Positions 1 to 4,445 of a DNA stretch of 8,196 nt are shown here, piece after piece. Positions within the stretch are counted from its first letter, which is position 1, and each line of letters opens with the position of its first letter. A program made the translations under genes and the position numbers. This DNA is from an uncultured Flavobacteriales bacterium. GTDB lineage: Bacteria > Bacteroidota > Bacteroidia > Flavobacteriales > Crocinitomicaceae. The stretch spans positions 1 through 8,196 of the forward strand of contig CAMLET010000120.1 in assembly GCA_946479125.1 (NCBI GenBank), written 5' to 3'. The notes beneath the pieces are model-generated. The model did not search any database. It was not told the origin of the DNA and saw only the letters and a program-made list of their open reading frames with translations.

Positions 1-1
1 C

Positions 2-319
2 ATGGGACACGAAACGCACATCACACTTCCCCCACTGCCTCGGTCTGGTCAGGATTACGCGGCCTTACGACAAACGGGGACGCCGGCTCGGCGGGCGCAA
101 GTCGAACTCGGCCTGCCGAACGGTCAGGCTCGGCGGCTGGAGGCCGGCTTCCGCGCCCGGGCCTCGCGGGGCGCCGGCGACCTGCAGCTTCCCAAGTTCG
201 CCCGTCACGACGGTCACGTCAGGGCGGTGATGGAGCAGGGCGGGTTCTGCGCCTTCTCCGAACGCCGGATCGGGGGTGACAAGATCGCGGTCTGCCTGCC
301 GCTCGTGTGGCCCCGATGA
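2..319 (+). CDS. Small hypothetical protein, HTH-like N-terminal half, high-GC segment
   Basis: I do not recognise the family. The frame encodes up to 105 residues from the ATG at position 2, but it is open to the window edge, so the true start may lie upstream. Residues about 19-50 (from DYAALRQTG to ARRLEAGFRAR) have the spacing of a helix-turn-helix, with GLPNGQARRLEA as the possible recognition part; this is inference. The C-terminal half (LPKF...GGFCAFSERRIGG...LPLVWPR) looks like a compact second domain. Codon third positions are mostly G or C after about position 120, which supports real coding. Its TGA overlaps the ATG of the next ORF (ATGA, 316-319), a translational-coupling arrangement. 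Base composition is unlike everything after position 458, so the gene probably comes from another organism. Confidence 0.45.
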   Translation: MGHETHITLPPLPRSGQDYAALRQTGTPARRAQVELGLPNGQARRLEAGFRARASRGAGDLQLPKFARHDGHVRAVMEQGGFCAFSERRIGGDKIAVCLPLVWPR

Positions 320-456
320 CCCCGGCCATCGCCGACGTGGTGACCCACGCGCTGCGCAAGCTGCCGCCGGAATCGCGCGGACGGTTCCTGCGCGACCTGA
401 TGGCCACGGCGGCGGCCGGGCTGACCGCGCTGGAGGGCGAGCGCGCCTGCAGCGAG
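316..456 (+). CDS. Hypothetical protein, 3'-truncated at composition junction
   Basis: Product unknown. The ATG at 316 overlaps the stop of the preceding ORF (ATGA); a GTG at 307 in the same frame is a less likely start. The roughly 47 genuine residues (MTPAIADVVTHALRKLPPES..., then RFLRDLMATAAAGLTALEGER) are alanine- and arginine-rich and should be largely helical. Codon third positions are strongly G/C. After about position 456 the frame runs into unrelated A+T-rich DNA and ends only at a chance stop at 502-504. The C terminus is therefore missing, and any product read through the junction would be an artefact. With the ORF before it, this looks like a two-gene unit of a high-GC bacterium. 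Confidence 0.45.
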
Positions 457-458
457 AA
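446..458. other. Junction between high-GC and low-GC DNA
   Basis: Composition switches within a few bases from about 70% G+C to about 40%. Both genes meeting here are broken: the left one has no C terminus and the right one (VOC fold) has no N terminus. The join contains CTGCAG (448-453) and GAATTC (456-461), a PstI-type and an EcoRI-type site only a few bases apart, which may be chance or a trace of library construction. No insertion sequence, integrase or direct repeat is visible at the join. Confidence 0.7.
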
Positions 459-577
459 TTCAGGAATACGATTTCGGGAAATTCTTACACATCGAAGATC
501 CTGAAGGAAACAGAATTGAACTTTGGGAACCTGTTGATGGTCCTTTCGACAGTGAGACTCAGGTGGAAATGCGCTGA
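458..577 (+). CDS. C-terminal fragment of a VOC/glyoxalase-fold protein
   Basis: In this frame, from ATT at 458 to TGA at 575-577, 39 residues read IQEYDFGKFLHIEDPEGNRI followed by ELWEPVDGPFDS. The pattern of a hydrophobic strand, a DPEGN turn and IELWEP is the standard C-terminal end of vicinal-oxygen-chelate (glyoxalase/bleomycin-resistance) proteins. In metal-dependent members the Glu of IELW is a metal ligand. The complete family is usually about 120-140 residues, so around two thirds is absent. In-frame sequence upstream of 458 is high-GC and hits a stop at 420-422, so the gene was cut by the join rather than by mutation. The substrate cannot be inferred from this fragment. Confidence 0.8.
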   Translation: MQEYDFGKFLHIEDPEGNRIELWEPVDGPFDSETQVEMR

Positions 578-626
578 TTTTTTTTAAATATAGATTATGA
601 ATTGTATACGTCTACGGCGCATGTAA

Positions 627-651
627 TTCTTTGCGCTCTTCTTTCTTTGCG
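627..651. repeat. Short direct repeat TTCTTTGCG, two copies
   Basis: TTCTTTGCG occurs at 627-635 and again at 643-651, 16 bases apart; on the minus strand this reads CGCAAAGAA twice. Tandem CGCAAAG-type units are, from memory, common between genes in Bacteroidota, so this may be a worn copy of such an element. GCGCA (617-621) and TGCGC (632-636) could also form a weak stem downstream of the minus-strand gene that ends at 692. Confidence 0.35.
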
Positions 652-691
652 GTGATTTTTTAAATTGATCTTTAAATTCTTGAATGAGGTA

Positions 692-1099
692 TTATTTGAA
701 GCGAAAACCCAAACCAACTCCAAGAGTCCAAAATCCGTTTGCTGTACTCGTTTTTGAATTATAGTACAACGGAATTTGTATTGCCGCTTTCTTATAACAA
801 AAGGTCAAACCTACTCCCAGATTTGGGGTGATAGGCGCATTCTTAATTACAGAATGATCTTCTTTGTATCGCAAAGACGGAAGCATTCCCAGCATCACTT
901 TTGATTTCCCTTTTGAGAAACTGATGTTCGGTCCAGTGAAATTGAGATAAGCTCCATTATCTACATAACCCATTACAATTGTTCCGTCGTATGGATTAAA
1001 TGCAATTTTAGAAGCGTTTTCTGTGGTCTGAGCATTTCCCTGAAAAGCGAAAATAAGTGTCAGTGTAACAAATCCAATTCGTCTGAATAACTGTGTCAT
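692..1099 (-). CDS. Exported hypothetical protein, possible outer-membrane type
   Basis: The protein has 135 residues and no family I can name. Residues 1-24 form a signal peptide: a basic start (MTQLFRR), a hydrophobic core (IGFVTLTLIFAF) and a probable cleavage after QGNAQ. The mature part is about 110 residues and ends in alternating hydrophobic and polar stretches (AAIQIPLYYN, GFWTLGVGLGFRFK). The terminal aromatic/basic FRFK is reminiscent of the last beta strand of outer-membrane proteins. It is short for a whole barrel, so a small barrel, a periplasmic protein or a remnant are all possible. No Shine-Dalgarno sequence precedes the ATG, as usual in Bacteroidota. It is divergent from the oxidoreductase gene at 1311, with about 210 bases between them. 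Confidence 0.75.
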   Translation of the reverse strand: MTQLFRRIGFVTLTLIFAFQGNAQTTENASKIAFNPYDGTIVMGYVDNGAYLNFTGPNISFSKGKSKVMLGMLPSLRYKEDHSVIKNAPITPNLGVGLTFCYKKAAIQIPLYYNSKTSTANGFWTLGVGLGFRFK

Positions 1100-1232
1100 C
1101 GATCAATTTTTGGCAAAGCTGAAACTTTCTTTTCGCTGGGAAAAGAGACTTGTTTCAAGAGCAGATAAAAATGTAATGAAAGAGCGAAATCATTTCTTAA
1201 CCCAAGTCAATGAATCGGCATTTACGGTACTC

Positions 1233-1240
1233 TAATTTTG
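1233..1240 (+). promoter_or_regulatory. Possible Bacteroidota -7 box for the oxidoreductase gene
   Basis: TAATTTTG fits the Bacteroidota -7 consensus TAnnTTTG. It would place the transcription start near 1247, about 64 bases before the ATG at 1311. No clear -33 TTTG lies at the expected distance, so the call rests on one box. Confidence 0.3.
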
Positions 1241-1310
1241 TCTCAATTATTAATTACAAAAGTTGATGCAGTTGAACTCTTTGACTTTTTGATCTTATTG
1301 AACATTTTAT

Positions 1311-2276
1311 ATGAAAGCAGTTTGTTGTTATCGTTATGGCGGACCAGAAGTATTGAATCTGGAAGAAGTTCCACAACCGATTATTGGAGAAAATGAAGTT
1401 TTAATTGAGTTGGTGTGCAGTAACGTGAATTCCGGAGATATTCGAATTCGAAAAGCAGATCCGTGGGCAGTTCGCTTGTTCTTCGGGCTGACAAAACCCA
1501 AACAACCAATTTTAGGAGGAACGTTTTCCGGTAGAGTTGTTAAACTGGGAAATGAAGTAAGAAGCTGGAAAGTAGGGGATGAAGTGTTTGGAACATCCGA
1601 ATTACGTTTCGGAACTTATGCGCAGTTCCTGGTAATGAATGAAAACGCTTTGATGGCTATAAAACCTGAAAATGTAACGTTTGAAAGCGCATCCTCAGCC
1701 GTTTTTGGAACGACTACTGCTTATGATTTCTTGAGAAAAACCAACATAAAGAAAGGAGATAAAGTACTTATTTATGGTGCATCAGGTTCCGTTGGAAGTG
1801 CAGCTGTTCAATTGTCGAAATACTTTGGAGCTGAAGTTACAGCCGTTTGTGGAGCTGGAAATGCGGATGCTGTTAAATCGCTTGGTGCTGATGCTGTGTT
1901 GAATTACAAAACGGTGAATTGGAAACAGTTTGAAGGACAATTTGACGTGGTTTACGAAGCAGTTAATAAACTGGATTATTCCATTTGCAAAAAACTGTTG
2001 AAACAAGAAGGTAAACTCATTCTTGGTGCTGCAGATTTTGGGACTATTTTGAAAGGTGCTTTTCATCAGCTTTTTTCGAAGCATAAAGTGCTGAGTGGAA
2101 TGATCAAAATGAAAAAAGAAGATATTGAACTTATTGCACAATTGTTGAAATCTGAAAGCTTAACGCCATTAATTGATCGTTCATATTCGCTGGATGAAAT
2201 TCGTGAAGCGCATAAGTATGTGGAAGCGGGACACAAACGTGGAAATGTGGTTCTTGAGATCGGTATCTTCCCGTAA
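1311..2276 (+). CDS. NAD(P)-dependent MDR oxidoreductase, quinone oxidoreductase type
   Basis: This 321-residue protein belongs to the medium-chain dehydrogenase/reductase superfamily, COG0604-like branch. Such enzymes use NAD(P)H to reduce quinones, enones or similar alpha,beta-unsaturated carbonyls in the cytosol. The N-terminal GroES-like domain (about 1-125) begins with MKAVCCYRYGGPEVL and contains VGDEVFG (88-94). The Rossmann domain has the nucleotide-binding motif GASGSVG at 156-162 and the family signature LGADAVLNY at 191-199. It lacks the GHE-type catalytic zinc ligands and the four-cysteine structural lobe, so it should be zinc-independent. Length is normal. Start ATG at 1311 has no Shine-Dalgarno sequence. 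It converges with the Crp/Fnr gene at 2305; only 28 bases separate the stops. The physiological substrate is unknown. Confidence 0.95.
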   Translation: MKAVCCYRYGGPEVLNLEEVPQPIIGENEVLIELVCSNVNSGDIRIRKADPWAVRLFFGLTKPKQPILGGTFSGRVVKLGNEVRSWKVGDEVFGTSELRFGTYAQFLVMNENALMAIKPENVTFESASSAVFGTTTAYDFLRKTNIKKGDKVLIYGASGSVGSAAVQLSKYFGAEVTAVCGAGNADAVKSLGADAVLNYKTVNWKQFEGQFDVVYEAVNKLDYSICKKLLKQEGKLILGAADFGTILKGAFHQLFSKHKVLSGMIKMKKEDIELIAQLLKSESLTPLIDRSYSLDEIREAHKYVEAGHKRGNVVLEIGIFP

Positions 2277-2283
2277 GCACGGG
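2270..2283. terminator. Weak hairpin over the oxidoreductase stop codon
   Basis: CCCGT (2270-2274) and ACGGG (2279-2283) form a five-pair stem with loop AAGC, spanning the TAA stop between two convergent genes. There is no T run on either side, so it is at best a poor terminator. Confidence 0.25.
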
Positions 2284-2304
2284 ACTCGATGACCGAAGCT
2301 AAAC

Positions 2305-2880
2305 TTATTTTCCAGCCAATCGTTTTCTGATTCTACTCAAAGATTCCGGTTGAATTCCGATATAACTTGCGACTAAATACTGGGGTAAACGTTGAATCAA
2401 GTCTGGTCGGCTATCCCTTAGTTTCAGGTAGCGCTGCTCTGGTGAATCCGTGAAATAAGCACCAGTCAATTCCTGTTGTTCTGCGAAAACACGCTCCATC
2501 ACTTTTCTGGAAATCGTTTCCAATCTGGGGAAATTGCGGTACAAATCTTCTTCCTTTTCTCTGTTTCCAACTACCAGAAAGGATTCTTCACAACATTCCA
2601 TGAAATGGTTCGACGGTTGTTGTCCTGCAAAACTGGTCATGGAAATTACCCACTGATTTTCGGAAAAGAAATTCACCGTTCGATCTTCCCCTTCGGCAAG
2701 ATAATATTGTCGTACACAACCTTTCAGAACAAAATAGGCTTCGTACGAAATTTCACCCTGACGAAGAAGAATGTGTCCTTTCGGAAACGTTTGAATGTTC
2801 ATTGTTTCAGCAATAGCGCCTGCTTCCTCCTTCGTTAGCGGAGTGATGGAATTGAAGTAATCGATGAGTTGCTGTTCCAT
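2305..2880 (-). CDS. Crp/Fnr-family transcriptional regulator
   Basis: The 191-residue protein has an N-terminal cyclic-nucleotide-binding-like beta roll (about 25-110: FPKGHILLRQGEISYEAYFVLKG), a dimerisation helix (about 115-140) and a C-terminal winged HTH (about 165-188: LPQYLVASYIGIQPESLSRIRKRL in two helices). YIGIQPESLSRIRKRL is typical of the Bacteroidota branch of the family. The phosphate-binding cassette of true cAMP receptors (an FGE...RxA pattern) is not recognisable; the region reads QWVISMTSFAGQQPSNHFM, so cAMP binding is unlikely and the signal is unknown. No Fnr-type N-terminal cysteine cluster is present; the internal CC at 96-97 is not one. It converges with the MDR oxidoreductase, and such pairs may be functionally linked, but that is only a guess. 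Confidence 0.95.
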   Translation of the reverse strand: MEQQLIDYFNSITPLTKEEAGAIAETMNIQTFPKGHILLRQGEISYEAYFVLKGCVRQYYLAEGEDRTVNFFSENQWVISMTSFAGQQPSNHFMECCEESFLVVGNREKEEDLYRNFPRLETISRKVMERVFAEQQELTGAYFTDSPEQRYLKLRDSRPDLIQRLPQYLVASYIGIQPESLSRIRKRLAGK

Positions 2881-2901
2881 GAAGCGAATATATGATTTTC
2901 C

Positions 2902-2931
2902 CGCAGACGGGCACGGATGAACGCAGATGAC
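2902..2931. repeat. Three degenerate 10-base units (CGCAGATGAA-like)
   Basis: Three successive decamers, CGCAGACGGG, CACGGATGAA and CGCAGATGAC, lie just upstream of the Crp/Fnr start. Chains of CGCAGAT/CGGATGAA units are, from memory, a frequent intergenic repeat in Bacteroidota and some other phyla. The function is unknown. Confidence 0.4.
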
Positions 2932-2999
2932 TATCTAGAAAATAATTAGTAAAGCAGAACAAAAAAAGTTCGAATCTCTCCGTTTTTCAAAGGAAATAC

Positions 3000-3007
3000 T
3001 ATATTTG
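3000..3007 (+). promoter_or_regulatory. Candidate -7 promoter box for the tRNA unit
   Basis: TATATTTG, followed by C, matches the Bacteroidota consensus TAnnTTTG exactly. A transcript starting near 3014 would run through the broken tRNA copy, then the intact tRNA, and stop at the terminator at 3184-3225. No convincing -33 box is seen. Confidence 0.45.
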
Positions 3008-3044
3008 CAACCTGTAATTTCAGTCCTGAATAAGGTTTGAAATT

Positions 3045-3084
3045 GGTCCTATAGCTTCCGCCACGGCGGATTAGAGCAACTGAC
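3045..3084 (+). pseudogene. Broken 5' copy of the tRNA, hairpin in place of D-loop
   Basis: The first 12 bases of the downstream tRNA (GGTCCTATAGCT) recur here, then a 14-base perfect hairpin TCCGCCACGGCGGA (3057-3070; stem TCCGCC/GGCGGA, loop AC), then TTAGAGCAACTGAC, which again matches the tRNA. Seven tRNA bases (CAGTCGG) are thus replaced by the palindrome. The anticodon loop, variable region, T arm and 3' acceptor strand are missing, so it cannot be a working tRNA. The seven bases TGAAATT precede both copies (3038-3044 and 3094-3100), so the duplicated unit includes some leader sequence. Confidence 0.75.
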
Positions 3085-3103
3085 CAACTCAAATGAAATT
3101 AAA

Positions 3104-3177
3104 GGTCCTATAGCTCAGTCGGTTAGAGCAACTGACTCATAATCAGTAGGTGCTTGGTTCGATCCCAAGTGGGACCA
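3104..3177 (+). tRNA. tRNA with CAU anticodon (Met, or Ile2)
   Basis: A complete 74-base cloverleaf. The acceptor GGTCCTA pairs with TGGGACC (one G-T pair), the D stem is GCTC/GAGC, the anticodon stem ACTGA/TCAGT, and the loop CTCATAA has CAT at 3138-3140. The T arm is CTTGG/CCAAG with loop TTCGATC, and the discriminator is A3177. CCA is not encoded, as usual in Bacteroidota. CAT serves elongator Met or, after lysidine modification, Ile2. The acceptor has C4-G69 and C5-G68, which are among the features that TilS prefers in Ile2 of E. coli, so Ile2 cannot be excluded. The initiator is unlikely because position 1 pairs with 72 and the three G-C pairs of the initiator anticodon stem are absent. 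Confidence 0.97.
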
Positions 3178-3183
3178 CGGAAT

Positions 3184-3225
3184 AAAGCTAGAGTATTGAG
3201 CGCAAGCTCAGCTCTAGCTTTTTTT
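3184..3225 (+). terminator. Strong intrinsic terminator after the tRNA
   Basis: AAAGCTAGAG (3184-3193) pairs perfectly with CTCTAGCTTT (3212-3221). An inner stem TGAGC/GCTCA (3197-3201/3206-3210) closes on a GCAA tetraloop, and a T run extends to 3225. The long, nearly continuous stem makes it the clearest terminator in the window. The A-rich left flank may give weak function for the opposite strand too. Confidence 0.9.
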
Positions 3226-3315
3226 ATTTCTTAAAGGATAAGAATTTAGATAAGAATAATTATCGATTTCATTTAGTTGCTTTATCCCTCATTAAGATTC
3301 ACCCTGTTTTATTGA

Positions 3316-4266
3316 TCATAAATGAGTATTAAGTCGAATATAATCCCAAATGGCAGCAATTATTGCCGAAGGAACTGTAACTGTTACTAGGAAAATCCAC
3401 CCTTTATAAAAATCTATCTTCCATTTGTTTCTTCCTAATCCCAAAGTGGTAAACGGTCGCAATAACATAACAATCAAAAGGAAAGCAGTAATACCAAACC
3501 ACATCAAATCTGTTGAGCTATTTTTTATCTTTCGAGGGACAAAGTCATCTGGAACATAGTTTGTTTGTTGTTTCATTAACAACTCCAATGCCTGATTAAT
3601 ATTTCTATCATCAATCCCGTTGTGTAAAAGTTCTTTAGTCTCTTCTCTTATAATGGAGTCGTATGTGGAATAATCTGTTTTAAATGCGTTAAAAGCAAAT
3701 ATGAACATTGGTATAAGAAGAAGAAAGAAAAACAATTCTCCGTATCTATTCCATATCCGTAATCTCCTTCCTGGTTTGACTTTACTTATCCAAGTATTGA
3801 AGTCAAGTCTTATATCGTTGCTTTTACTAAGATCGAAACAACTAATATCTAACTTTAATTCTTCTTTGTCGTTTGAGGGAATTTCCAATCTAACAGTATT
3901 ACCGCTTCCGTATTCCAGCAATACATGAAATTGCTTCGGATTAAACGAAGGAAGTGATGGATCTTTCAATATCTCCCTAATCGATTTTCCCAGAAGACGC
4001 TTTCCGTCTGATGATACTAACGTAAATTTCTTTTCTTTTTTACTGAAAGACCATCGTTCACTTATCTCTTGTTTTTTTTCCTGCGTCTCCCTTTCAGATA
4101 GAGTGTCTTTTGTGTTTTCTACTTCAACAGTTTGTATTATTTCAAGTTCTAATGATTCCTTTAGATATTTTTCAACCTCAATAATTACAGTCTCTAAATC
4201 TTCAAAGTCACTATGTTTTAAAATCCAAGGTCCCTTATGTGTCTCAGTTGGTATTGTTAGTCCCAT
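3316..4266 (-). CDS. Membrane protein with three predicted TM helices, unknown function
   Basis: I do not recognise this 316-residue protein. Residues 1-170 are soluble and highly charged, with a probable coiled or disordered segment at about 25-75 (many Glu/Lys) and a beta-rich stretch from about 76 to 160. Three hydrophobic segments follow: about 178-196 (ELFFFLLLIPMFIFAFNAF), 253-270 (DLMWFGITAFLLIVMLL) and 289-311 (GWIFLVTVTVPSAIIAAIW). A 55-residue helical loop separates the first two. There is no signal peptide. The gene lies 179 bases downstream of the ROCO gene on the same strand with no obvious terminator between, so co-transcription is possible. Its low G+C matches the ROCO gene. 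It might be a membrane partner or effector of that protein, but nothing in its sequence proves this. Confidence 0.8.
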   Translation of the reverse strand: MGLTIPTETHKGPWILKHSDFEDLETVIIEVEKYLKESLELEIIQTVEVENTKDTLSERETQEKKQEISERWSFSKKEKKFTLVSSDGKRLLGKSIREILKDPSLPSFNPKQFHVLLEYGSGNTVRLEIPSNDKEELKLDISCFDLSKSNDIRLDFNTWISKVKPGRRLRIWNRYGELFFFLLLIPMFIFAFNAFKTDYSTYDSIIREETKELLHNGIDDRNINQALELLMKQQTNYVPDDFVPRKIKNSSTDLMWFGITAFLLIVMLLRPFTTLGLGRNKWKIDFYKGWIFLVTVTVPSAIIAAIWDYIRLNTHL

Positions 4267-4445
4267 TTAGTTATATTTTACTTCTAGTTTTTCTTTATAA
4301 ACTCGCCTGATCCTATATCTAAAATTGATTTACAGGCACCGCTCTATCAATCCTTTGGTCTGGATGCCACGACATGTAAACAATAATATATCTATTCTTT
4401 TTAATAGAGCTCTTGGGTATACTCTTAGGAGTTGATAGACTTAGT

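Noticed and set aside
276..587. 103-codon plus-strand frame crossing the high-GC/low-GC join
   Set aside because: It spans the junction, is in the wrong frame for both the ATGA-coupled gene and the VOC fragment, and shows no conserved motif.
1100..1310. Shared regulatory region or small RNA between the divergent genes at 1099 and 1311
   Set aside because: Apart from one possible -7 box I found no palindrome, terminator or conserved structure here.
1782..2141. 119-codon minus-strand frame inside the oxidoreductase gene
   Set aside because: Antisense shadow of a strongly supported MDR gene.
2476..2838. 120-codon plus-strand frame inside the Crp/Fnr gene
   Set aside because: Antisense shadow of a clearly recognisable regulator; no protein features of its own.
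4320..4445. Short minus-strand frame between the ROCO and membrane-protein genes, with an ATG giving 18 codons (MSWHPDQ...VNQF)
   Set aside because: Too short to support, overlaps the ROCO 3' end in another frame when extended, and has no start signal; kept only as a possible remnant.
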